NCBI GenBank assembly: GCA_050694215.1
Contig: JBOGXB010000061.1
Span: 1 to 11,798, forward strand
Source: JBOGXB01 sp050694215
GTDB lineage: Bacteria; Actinomycetota; CADDZG01; WHSQ01
Reading direction: 5' to 3'
Length of the DNA: 11,798 bases
The position numbers were made by a program, and so were the translations under genes. The first letter of the stretch is position 1. Each line of letters starts with the position of its first letter. A model generated the notes under the pieces. That model ran no database searches, was not told where the DNA came from, and saw only the letters and a program-made list of their open reading frames with translations. Shown piece by piece: positions 1 to 9,725 of this stretch.

Positions 1-155
1 ACCTTGCGGAGAGCGGAGTTCGGCTTCTTGGGAGTAGTCGTGTAGACGCGGGTGCACACGCCCCGGCGCTGCGGCGACCCCTTGAGGGCCGGCGACTTCG
101 ACTTCTCCTTCTTGCTCTGCCGGCCCTGGCGGACCAGCTGCTGGACGGTCGGCAC
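1..155 (-). CDS. rpsL: 30S ribosomal protein S12, N-terminal part (cut by window edge)
   Basis: S12 sits in the decoding centre of the small ribosomal subunit and monitors codon-anticodon pairing. The window shows the first 51 codons plus two bases; the rest lies beyond the left edge. The start is GTG, read from 155 downward, with AAGGAG at 161-166 and a 5-nt spacer. The protein begins MPTVQQLVRQ and contains the family signature RGVCTRVYTTTPKKPNSALR at residues 31-50. Lys43, the site where changes cause streptomycin resistance in many bacteria, is present in its normal form. Cys34 is also conserved. Residues 11-27 are more basic and less conserved, as is usual for the N-terminal tail that threads into the subunit. 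The gene follows rpoC, the common actinobacterial order, but has its own promoter and a long leader here. Identity is certain; the C-terminal half cannot be judged. Confidence 0.96.
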   Translation of the reverse strand, partial: MPTVQQLVRQGRQSKKEKSKSPALKGSPQRRGVCTRVYTTTPKKPNSALRK

Positions 156-538
156 CCACTCTCCTTCTGCCGGGCACAACCCGGCGCTTGCTCTCGCCCG
201 GCCCGATCCAGCCGGGCCGGGTCGGCCACCGGGCGACCTGCCCGGTTCGTCCCTGCGCCCACCTCGCGGCAGGCACACCTCACCTCTATGGCGCGGCAAC
301 GCCGCTCCAAATGGTCTGGCCGGAAGCTAGGGCCGGATGTAGATCCGGTTGTCCTCCCGGCTGGCCATCGCCCGGCGATCTGTCCCTGACTCCGGTGGTT
401 CCCGGGGCAACCGGGCCTCCCGGAGCTCACCGAGCTCGGGGCGGGTCCCATCCCTCCTCGCGCGAGCGTAGGAATGCGACCTCTAGTCCTTGTCGGCGCC
501 CTCGTACAGACGCGAACTGCGTCCCGTCGGGACGCGAC
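156..538 (-). promoter_or_regulatory. Long structured 5' leader of rpsL
   Basis: From the predicted start of transcription near 538 to the rpsL GTG is about 380 nt with no convincing gene. The stretch is rich in perfect inverted repeats. A 7-bp stem with a 3-nt loop lies at 519-535, at the very 5' end of the transcript. Others are a 6-bp outer stem at 390-425 with further pairing inside, a 6-bp stem with a 4-nt loop at 333-348, a 5-bp stem at 293-305, and three GC-rich hairpins at 169-245. No intrinsic terminator with a U-tract is visible. S12 synthesis could be controlled through this leader, but I do not recognise it as a known ribosomal protein leader. Its role is inferred from length and structure only. 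GC-rich DNA forms inverted repeats by chance, so covariation would be needed to show that it is a real RNA element. Confidence 0.5.
169..245 (-). promoter_or_regulatory. Three tandem GC hairpins next to the rpsL ribosome binding site
   Basis: Three inverted repeats follow one another. On the plus strand they are GCCGGG-CACAA-CCCGGC at 169-185, a 9-bp stem CCCGGCCCG/CGGGCCGGG with a 7-nt loop at 197-221, and CCGGGC-GACCT-GCCCGG at 229-245. The first ends directly beside the Shine-Dalgarno stretch at 161-168. The arms share CCGGG and GCCC cores, so arms of different hairpins could pair with each other and give alternative folds that expose or bury the ribosome binding site. This switching is inference; the repeats themselves are read directly from the sequence. 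Confidence 0.45.
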
Positions 539-543
539 CAAAG

Positions 544-572
544 AGGATACCTACGGGGGCCGACCTGGTCAA
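544..572 (-). promoter_or_regulatory. Promoter for rpsL, TTGACC-17-TATCCT
   Basis: Read on the minus strand, TTGACC at 572-567 and TATCCT at 549-544 are separated by 17 bp. This is close to the consensus of the main vegetative sigma factor (5 of 6 at -35, 4 of 6 at -10). Transcription would begin near 537-539 and run toward rpsL. It gives rpsL a start independent of rpoBC, which fits the hairpin downstream of rpoC. The same TTGACC box occurs in one of the rpoB promoters in this window. Confidence 0.65.
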
Positions 573-591
573 ACACCGTCCGTGAAGGCCA

Positions 592-619
592 TTGCCATGC
601 GTGCGCGTACGGGTCTAAA
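592..619 (+). promoter_or_regulatory. Weak candidate promoter for the kinase remnant
   Basis: TTGCCA at 592-597 and TCTAAA at 614-619 are 16 bp apart on the plus strand, upstream of the kinase fragment at 642. The -10 box lies in a perfect inverted repeat GGGTC-TAAAT-GACCC at 611-625, which could be an operator or chance. The match is modest and the call is tentative. Confidence 0.2.
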
Positions 620-641
620 TGACCCTGTGAAGGTCGATCCC

Positions 642-740
642 ATGGTCGAGGCGGAGCTCGCCGGCTATCGCATCCAGTCGCTCCTCGGGCGGGGTGGGAT
701 GAGCGTCGTCTACCTCGCCGAGCAGGGGCGCGTGAGGTAA
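642..740 (+). pseudogene. N-terminal fragment of a PknB-type Ser/Thr protein kinase
   Basis: A 32-codon plus-strand reading frame begins at ATG 642, with GAAGG 8 nt upstream, and stops at TAA 738-740. It contains AGYRIQSLLGRGGMSVVYLA, the opening of a bacterial eukaryotic-type kinase: the GYRI lead-in, the glycine-rich ATP-binding loop (GxGGxxxV) and the following beta-strand. The lysine of subdomain II, the catalytic loop and the DFG motif are absent, so it cannot be a working kinase. In the next frame a GRKVA string at about 759-773 looks like the usual continuation toward the invariant lysine, but the similarity stops at once and the rpoC terminator hairpin follows at 786. The simplest reading is a truncated, frameshifted remnant left between rpoC and rpsL, opposite in direction to both. 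A translated short peptide cannot be excluded. The frame is open upstream to 474, but that part shows no kinase features. Confidence 0.6.
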
Positions 741-785
741 GCCGCTCCAACGCTGCCGGGCGCAAGGTAGCCAGTGGGAAAGCTC

Positions 786-813
786 GAGGCCCCGGCTCGA
801 TCGCCGGGGCCTC
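786..813 (-). terminator. Hairpin terminator downstream of rpoC
   Basis: GAGGCCCCGGC and GCCGGGGCCTC form a perfect 11-bp stem around a 6-nt loop, starting 32 nt past the rpoC stop. On the minus strand the stem is followed by GAGCTTTCCC, so the U-run is only three long. It probably ends most rpoBC transcripts, alone or with help from Rho. A near-U-less hairpin is common in high-GC actinobacteria. Being symmetrical, it would also fold in any plus-strand transcript coming from the kinase remnant. Confidence 0.65.
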
Positions 814-845
814 AAGAATCGAACAACTTCGTTAAGCGCTTGCGC

Positions 846-4778
<3,933 letters not shown>

Positions 4779-4795
4779 GTGTTTTATCGGCCTCC

Positions 4796-7700
4796 TCAGA
4801 CTTCCTCGACGGACGACGGCTCTCGCCGCGACAGATCGATTCCCAGCTCCTCCGCAGTGCGGAAGATGTCCTCGTCGATCTCCTTCATCTCGATCTCCTC
4901 ACCCTCAGCCGAGAGCACCTCGACGTTCAGGCAGAGGGACTGCATCTCCTTGATCAGCACCTTGAAGCTCTCGGGGATCCCGGGCTCGGGGATGTTCTCT
5001 CCCTTGACGATGGCCTCGTAGACCTTCACCCGGCCGAGCACGTCGTCGGACTTGATCGTCAGCAGCTCCTGCAGGCAGTAGGCGGACCCGTAAGCCTCGA
5101 GGGCCCACACCTCCATCTCCCCGAAGCGCTGCCCGCCGAACTGGGCCTTACCTCCCAGCGGCTGCTGGGTGATCATCGAATACGGCCCGGTGGAACGAGC
5201 GTGAATCTTGTCGTCGACGAGGTGACTCAGCTTCAGGATGTACATGTAGCCCACGGTGATCGGGTTGTCGTAGGGCTCGCCCGAGCGTCCGTCGTAGAGG
5301 GTCGCCTTGCCCTCGGCGTCTGCGAGCGGGTACTCCATCTTCCGCTTCGACACGGTATCGAGGGCCTCGAGGATCTCGTTCTCCCTCGCCCCGTCGAACA
5401 CGGGGGTGGACACGAAGGTGGGCTCCGCGTCTCGCCACTTCCCCGGCTGGCCGTCGAGACCCTCGCCGTCCTCCCAGCGCATCTTGGACACCCAGCCGAG
5501 GTGTGTCTCCAGCACCTGGCCGAGGTTCATGCGCGAGGGAACGCCGAGCGGGTTGAGGATGATGTCGATCGGGGTCCCGTCCGGCAGGAACGGCATGTCC
5601 TGCTCGGGCAGAATCTTCGCGATCACGCCCTTGTTCCCGTGACGGCCGGCGAGCTTGTCGCCCTCGGAGATCTTGCGCTTCTGAGCGACGAAGACACGCA
5701 CGAGCTCGTTCACGCCGGGCGAGAGCTCGTCGCCGGCGTCGCGCGAGAACTCGCGCACGCCGATCACCTTGCCATCCTCACCATGGGGCATCTTGAGGGA
5801 GGTGTCCCGCACCTCGCGCGCCTTCTCGCCGAAGATCGCTCGGAGCAACCTCTCCTCCGGGGTGAGCTCGGTCTCGCCCTTGGGGGTGACCTTTCCGACG
5901 AGCACGTCGCCGGGCCCGACGTCGGCCCCGATCCGGATGATCCCCCGCTCGTCGAGATCCCCCAGGACCTCCTCCGACACGTTGGGGATGTCCCGGGTGA
6001 TCTCCTCGGCCCCCAGCTTCGTGTCCCTCGCGTCGACCTCGAACTCCTCGATGTGGATGGAGGAAAGGATGTCGTCCTTGACGAGGCGCTCGGAGATGAT
6101 GATGGCGTCCTCGAAGTTGTAGCCCTCCCAGCTCATGAAGGCCACGAGCAGGTTGGCGCCCAGCGCGAGCTCGCCATTTTCGGTCGACGGCCCGTCGGCG
6201 AGGATGTCGCCCTTGCGGACCTTCTGCCCCTCCTTCACTGTGGGGCGCTGGTTGATGCAGGTCGACTGATTCGAACGGCGGAACTTCTCGAGCCTATAGA
6301 TCTTGCGCTCACCGGACCCCCCGCCGGAGGGGGCGACGACGATGCGGTCTGCCGTCACCTCTTCCACGACCCCGTTGAACTCGGCCACGATGACGTCGCC
6401 GGCGTCCACCGCGGCGCGGAACTCGAGTCCCGTCCCGACGTATGGGGCTTGGGGCCGCAGCAGCGGCACGGCCTGGCGCTGCATGTTCGCGCCCATCAGC
6501 GCGCGGTTGGCGTCGTCGTGTTCCAGGAATGGGATGCAAGCCGCCGACACAGAGATGATCTGTTTGGGCGACACGTCCATGTAGTCGACCTCATGCTGGT
6601 CGACGTACTCGACCTCGTTGTTGCGACCACGCACGAGAACCTTCCCCTCGACGAAGTGACCTTGGTCGTCGAGCTCGGCGTTGGCCTGGGCGATGATCTT
6701 TCGCCCCTCCTCATCCGCGGTCAGGTATTCGATCTTGGTCGTCACCTTGCTGTCCGCGACCTTGCGGTACGGGGTCTCGATGAACCCATAGCGGTTGAGC
6801 CGCGCGTACGTCGACAGTGAACCTATGAGCCCGATGTTCGGCCCCTCCGGAGTCTCGATCGGACACATGCGTCCGTAGTGTGACGAGTGGACGTCACGGA
6901 CTTCGAAGCCGGCACGCTCCCGCGACAGTCCCCCGGGACCGAGCGCGGACAAGCGCCGCTTGTGCGTGAGCCCGGCCAGCGGGTTCGTTTGGTCCATGAA
7001 CTGGCTGAGCTGGCTCGAGCCGAAGAATTCCTTTATGGACGCGACGACGGGTCGAATATTGATGAGCGTCTGTGGCGTGATGGCCTCGACGTCCTGGGTC
7101 GTCATCCGTTCGCGCACGACCCGCTCCATTCGAGAGAGACCAACCCTTATCTGGTTCTGGATCAGCTCGCCGACGGGACGGATCCTTCGGTTGCCGAAGT
7201 GGTCGATGTCGTCTGTCTCGTACTCGGAGTTGCCCGCGTGGAGCTCGACGAGATAGCGGATCGTCTGGAGGATGTCTTCGTTGCGAAGCACGAGCCCGAA
7301 CTCCTCCAGCGTCTTCTCGTCGGTCTTGAATCCCAGCTTTTTGTTGACCTTGTAGCGACCGACCTTTCCGAGGTCGTAGCGCTTTGGATTGAAGAAGAGG
7401 TTCTCCAGAAGATTGCGCGCGCTCTCCACCGTGGGGGGCTCGCCCGGACGGAGCTTCCGGTAGATATCGATGAGCGCGTCTTCCTCGGACTGGATCGTGT
7501 CCTTCTCGAGGGTTAGGGCTATCGACTCGGCCCCATCGAACAACGCAAGGATGTCATCATCGCTCCCATATCCGAGAGCCTTCAGCAGCACGGTGACGTT
7601 CTGGCGACGCTTCCGGTCGATTCGAACCCCGACTGTGTCCTTCTTGTCGGTCTCAAACTCGAGCCACGCGCCCCGTCCCGGGATGATCTTGCATGTGAAG

Positions 7701-8158
7701 ATGTCCTTGTCGGAAGTCTTGTCGATCGACTTGTCGAAGTAGACACCGGGCGAACGAACGAGCTGTGAGACAACCACACGCTCGGTTCCATTGATGATGA
7801 ACGTGCCCTTTCCCGTCATCATGGGGAAGTCGCCCATGAAGACCGTCTGCTCCTTGATCTCGCCGGTCTCCTTGTTCATGAAAGCGGCGGTTACGAAGAG
7901 CGGACGCGAAAAGGTCATGTCCTTCTCTTTGCACTCGTCTTCGTCGAACTTGGGATTCTCAAAGCGGTGCGAGAGGAACTGCAGAGCCAAATTGCCGGTG
8001 AAGTCCTCGATCGGGGAGATGTCCCGAAGGGTCTCGCCCAGCCCGCTGTCCAGGAACCAGTCGAACGATTCCTTCTGGACGGAGATCAGGTTGGGCGGGG
8101 GAAGGACTTCGGAGAGCTTGGCAAAGGTACGACGGTCGCGCACGGCATTAGACGACAA
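4796..8158 (-). CDS. rpoB: DNA-directed RNA polymerase subunit beta
   Basis: The beta subunit supplies the other half of the polymerase active site and the rifampicin pocket. I place the start at TTG 8158 because a perfect AGGAGG at 8164-8169 lies 5 nt upstream, giving 1120 residues. The frame stays open to a GTG at 8191 that would add 11 residues, but that codon has no clear ribosome binding site and falls in the arm of a leader hairpin. In TTG-based numbering the rifampicin region GSSQLSQFMD starts near residue 380. Asp389, His399 and Ser404, the equivalents of E. coli 516, 526 and 531, are all in the sensitive form. MCPIETPEGPNIGLIGSLS follows at about 432. GDKLAGRHGNKG near 833-844 carries the two active-site lysines, Lys835 and Lys843. 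The C-terminal region that packs against beta-prime is complete. There is no large lineage insert. The gene has its own tandem promoters and is followed closely by rpoC. Confidence 0.97.
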   Translation of the reverse strand: MSSNAVRDRRTFAKLSEVLPPPNLISVQKESFDWFLDSGLGETLRDISPIEDFTGNLALQFLSHRFENPKFDEDECKEKDMTFSRPLFVTAAFMNKETGEIKEQTVFMGDFPMMTGKGTFIINGTERVVVSQLVRSPGVYFDKSIDKTSDKDIFTCKIIPGRGAWLEFETDKKDTVGVRIDRKRRQNVTVLLKALGYGSDDDILALFDGAESIALTLEKDTIQSEEDALIDIYRKLRPGEPPTVESARNLLENLFFNPKRYDLGKVGRYKVNKKLGFKTDEKTLEEFGLVLRNEDILQTIRYLVELHAGNSEYETDDIDHFGNRRIRPVGELIQNQIRVGLSRMERVVRERMTTQDVEAITPQTLINIRPVVASIKEFFGSSQLSQFMDQTNPLAGLTHKRRLSALGPGGLSRERAGFEVRDVHSSHYGRMCPIETPEGPNIGLIGSLSTYARLNRYGFIETPYRKVADSKVTTKIEYLTADEEGRKIIAQANAELDDQGHFVEGKVLVRGRNNEVEYVDQHEVDYMDVSPKQIISVSAACIPFLEHDDANRALMGANMQRQAVPLLRPQAPYVGTGLEFRAAVDAGDVIVAEFNGVVEEVTADRIVVAPSGGGSGERKIYRLEKFRRSNQSTCINQRPTVKEGQKVRKGDILADGPSTENGELALGANLLVAFMSWEGYNFEDAIIISERLVKDDILSSIHIEEFEVDARDTKLGAEEITRDIPNVSEEVLGDLDERGIIRIGADVGPGDVLVGKVTPKGETELTPEERLLRAIFGEKAREVRDTSLKMPHGEDGKVIGVREFSRDAGDELSPGVNELVRVFVAQKRKISEGDKLAGRHGNKGVIAKILPEQDMPFLPDGTPIDIILNPLGVPSRMNLGQVLETHLGWVSKMRWEDGEGLDGQPGKWRDAEPTFVSTPVFDGARENEILEALDTVSKRKMEYPLADAEGKATLYDGRSGEPYDNPITVGYMYILKLSHLVDDKIHARSTGPYSMITQQPLGGKAQFGGQRFGEMEVWALEAYGSAYCLQELLTIKSDDVLGRVKVYEAIVKGENIPEPGIPESFKVLIKEMQSLCLNVEVLSAEGEEIEMKEIDEDIFRTAEELGIDLSRREPSSVEEV

Positions 8159-8315
8159 GCGAGCCTCCTGAAGTTGAACCGCGAGGGCCACTCTGGAACC
8201 GGGTCAGGAAGAGGCCCCTTTTTCTCCTCCCGACCTCCCCCATGCGGCTCGCTCTGGGCGGTTCTTAGCCGCGCGACAGGACGAATCGAACGCGTGGGGA
8301 CAGGGCACAGCAAAT
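8159..8315 (-). promoter_or_regulatory. 5' leader of rpoBC
   Basis: About 155 nt separate the nearer rpoB promoter from the TTG start. On the minus strand the leader contains a GCGG/CCGC hairpin near 8259-8274. A second has GGGCC at 8217-8213 paired with GGCCC at 8189-8185, which would occlude the upstream GTG. The perfect AGGAGG is at 8169-8164. A 31-codon reading frame, ATG 8243 to TAA 8148, overlaps the rpoB start by 11 nt. No known RNA family is recognised. Confidence 0.45.
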
Positions 8316-8319
8316 GAGC

Positions 8320-8349
8320 AGTATAGGCGCGCGCCCATACCGCCGTCAA
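8320..8349 (-). promoter_or_regulatory. Proximal rpoB promoter, TTGACG-18-TATACT
   Basis: TTGACG at 8349-8344 and TATACT at 8325-8320 are 18 bp apart on the minus strand, matching the vegetative consensus at 5 of 6 positions in each box. Transcription would begin near 8312-8315. The spacer holds a perfect 10-bp palindrome, GGCGCGCGCC at 8326-8335, flush against the -10 box. The -35 box lies in the inverted repeat CCGCC-TTGAC-GGCGG (8354-8340). These could be binding sites for a repressor or supercoiling-sensitive elements. Confidence 0.72.
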
Positions 8350-8409
8350 GGCGGCCTATTGCTTCGAAAAGCGCCTGTATCAGTACTCCTTGATCACTAG
8401 CTACACGGG

Positions 8410-8438
8410 AGATTAGCCCCCGACACCAGGATGGTCAA
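8410..8438 (-). promoter_or_regulatory. Distal rpoB promoter, TTGACC-17-TAATCT
   Basis: TTGACC at 8438-8433 and TAATCT at 8415-8410 are 17 bp apart on the minus strand, matching the vegetative consensus at 5 of 6 (-35) and 4 of 6 (-10). Transcription would start near 8403, 90 nt upstream of the proximal start, so RNA from here also carries the CCGCC-TTGAC-GGCGG hairpin. The -35 box begins 4 nt beyond the rplL-rpoB hairpin. Confidence 0.6.
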
Positions 8439-8441
8439 CAG

Positions 8442-8475
8442 TCCAAGCCGGCCGGTTATTCCGGCCCTGCTTGGA
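8442..8475 (-). terminator. Hairpin just after rplL, possible partial terminator or processing site
   Basis: Starting 5 nt past the rplL stop, TCCAAGC and GCTTGGA form an outer 7-bp stem and GGCCGG and CCGGCC an inner 6-bp stem around AATAA, with a small 2-by-1 internal loop. No U-run follows. In E. coli the rplL-rpoB gap holds an attenuator and an RNase III site that lower rpoBC output relative to L7/L12. This hairpin is in the same place and could do the same job or protect the 3' end of rplJL mRNA. Which it does cannot be told from the sequence. Confidence 0.6.
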
Positions 8476-8479
8476 TTTG

Positions 8480-8878
8480 CTACTTCAGCTCGACCGTGGC
8501 GCCGGCCCCTTCGAGCTTTGCCTTGGCCGCCTCCGCCTGGTCCTTGGGCACCTTCTCGAGGACCGGCTTGGGGGCCGAGTCGACCAGCTCCTTCGCCTCC
8601 TTGAGGCCGAGACTCGTGAGCGAGCGGACCTCCTTGATCACCTGGATCTTCTGGTCCCCGGCCGACCCGAGGACCACGTCGAATTCGTCCTTCTCCTCGG
8701 CGGCACCCTCTGCGGGAGCCCCCGGAGCCGCAGCCCCCGGAGCGGCGACCGCTACCGGCGCGGCGGCGCTGACCCCGAACTTCTCCTCGAAGGCCTTCAC
8801 GAATTCCGACAGCTCGAGAACGGTCCAGCTCGCGACCGCTTCGAGGACGTCTTCCTGTGACGGCGATTTTGTGGCCAT
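8480..8878 (-). CDS. rplL: 50S ribosomal protein L7/L12
   Basis: L7/L12 forms the flexible stalk of the large subunit that recruits and activates the translational GTPases. The 132-residue protein shows the N-terminal dimerisation helix hairpin (residues 1-36, with LELSEFVKAFEEKFGV), an Ala/Pro/Gly hinge (about 37-60) and the globular C-terminal domain (about 64-132). The last contains the factor-binding helix around KIQVIKEVRSLTSLGLKEAK. It is about ten residues longer than E. coli L12, mainly in the hinge. ATG 8878 touches the rplJ stop (TAGATG). AGGAGG lies 8 nt upstream, inside the codons for the Glu-rich end of L10. This strong site and the likely coupling to rplJ fit the need for several L12 copies per ribosome. 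Confidence 0.97.
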   Translation of the reverse strand: MATKSPSQEDVLEAVASWTVLELSEFVKAFEEKFGVSAAAPVAVAAPGAAAPGAPAEGAAEEKDEFDVVLGSAGDQKIQVIKEVRSLTSLGLKEAKELVDSAPKPVLEKVPKDQAEAAKAKLEGAGATVELK

Positions 8879-9562
8879 CTACTTCTCCTCCTCTTCTCCG
8901 CTCTCGGCGACTTGCTCTCGTTCGGTCTCGCTCTCGTCCTCCACGGCATCGCCCGCGTTCGTTGCTTCGGTCCCGGCGGCGGTCTCGACTGCGTCGCCCT
9001 CGTCCTCGCCCGCGGTGTCGGACGCCCGCTCGGCCGAGGGCTCCGTGGACTCCTTTTCGGCCAGCACCTGCGCCAGCATCGAGCCCAGGTCCCGCAGCAT
9101 CGCCGCAAACACGTTCACGGTCTGCTGCAAGGGCGTGTTCATCAGTATGGCGATCTTGGCGAGCTGGATCTCGCGTGACTCGAGCTTCGCCAGTGCCTTC
9201 GCCTGCTCGGCATCGATGACCTGACCTCGCAGCACCCCGCCCTTTATGACCAGCACGGGGAACTTCTTGGCGGCGTCGTCCAGCGCCTTCGCCGCAGCCA
9301 CGGCGTCCCCCTTGCAGAAGGCGATCGCGGTAGGGCCCTGAAGCATTTCGACGAGCTCGTCGAGCCCGACCTCGCGAACCGCTATCCGAGTCAGGGTGTT
9401 TTTCATGACCTTGTACTCGGCCTCCGCGTCCCTCAGCGCGCTTCGGACCTCAGCGATCTCGCCGACGGTCAGCCCGCGGTACTCCGTCAGGAGAGCCGCC
9501 TGGGCGTCGCCGAACTTCCCGGCGATCTCCTCGACGGCCTGCTCCTTCTCGGGCCTGGCCAT
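8879..9562 (-). CDS. rplJ: 50S ribosomal protein L10 with an acidic C-terminal tail
   Basis: L10 anchors the L7/L12 stalk to 23S rRNA and, in many bacteria, represses its own mRNA leader. The start is ATG 9562, with GGAAGGGAG just upstream. A GTG at 9580 in the same frame would place six residues through this ribosome binding site and is rejected. The protein is 227 residues. The globular RNA-binding domain covers about 1-130, with LLTEYRGLTVGEIAEVR, YKVMKNTLTRIA and GPTAIAF typical of the family. The L12-binding helix covers about 140-169. Beyond about residue 170 lies a 57-residue tail with 22 acidic and only 3 basic residues. E. coli L10 stops at about 165 residues. Acidic tails occur on some actinobacterial L10 proteins, but their function is not established to my knowledge. 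Confidence 0.96.
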   Translation of the reverse strand: MARPEKEQAVEEIAGKFGDAQAALLTEYRGLTVGEIAEVRSALRDAEAEYKVMKNTLTRIAVREVGLDELVEMLQGPTAIAFCKGDAVAAAKALDDAAKKFPVLVIKGGVLRGQVIDAEQAKALAKLESREIQLAKIAILMNTPLQQTVNVFAAMLRDLGSMLAQVLAEKESTEPSAERASDTAGEDEGDAVETAAGTEATNAGDAVEDESETEREQVAESGEEEEK

Positions 9563-9720
9563 GTGGCTCCCTTCCTTCACACAAAAAACGGTCGCCCAGT
9601 TTCAGGCGACCGCGCTCGACGCGCTTCCTCACCGCCCGACTCGCTGCCGAGCGATTGGCTCACCTGCGCCGGCCCGTGTGGCTTAGGAGCTCGTGCTCAC
9701 CGGCGGTCTGAGGCTTCGAT
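9563..9720 (-). ncRNA. L10-type ribosomal protein leader of rplJL
   Basis: Between the predicted transcription start near 9720 and the rplJ ATG, the minus strand contains AGACCGCCGGTGAGC followed about 30 nt later by GGCCGGCGCAGGTGAG. CGCCGG at 9705-9700 pairs with CCGGCG at 9672-9667. The flanking AGACC and CAGGUGA elements match what I recall of the kinked internal loop bound by L10 and L12 in L10 leaders. A 5-bp stem follows at 9641-9654, then the terminator hairpin at 9583-9612. The expected role is feedback: excess L10-L12 binds the leader and lowers rplJL expression. The assignment is by eye and position; a covariance-model search against the L10 leader family would settle it. Confidence 0.7.
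9583..9612 (-). terminator. Attenuator hairpin with U-tract before rplJ
   Basis: CGGTCGCC and GGCGACCG form a perfect 8-bp stem around an 8-nt loop, followed at once by TTTTTT on the minus strand. This is a textbook intrinsic terminator and the best one in the window. It ends only 20 nt upstream of the rplJ ATG, in front of essential genes, so it must be conditional. It most likely acts as the expression platform of the L10 leader. Confidence 0.8.
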
Positions 9721-9725
9721 CGGGC

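Noticed and set aside
52..765. Several open frames on both strands in the rpoC-rpsL gap (52-330, 188-622, 427-765)
   Set aside because: Composition is Pro/Arg/Gly rich without any family resemblance, and they overlap the rpsL leader and promoter. Only the 642-740 kinase segment is supported.
5201..6820. 539-residue plus-strand frame opposite rpoB (also 6887-7516)
   Set aside because: Same shadow effect: no recognisable domain and no separate promoter or ribosome binding site.
9563..9580. GTG 9580 as the rplJ start
   Set aside because: It would translate through GGAAGGGAG, which is the ribosome binding site of ATG 9562, and adds residues not typical of L10.
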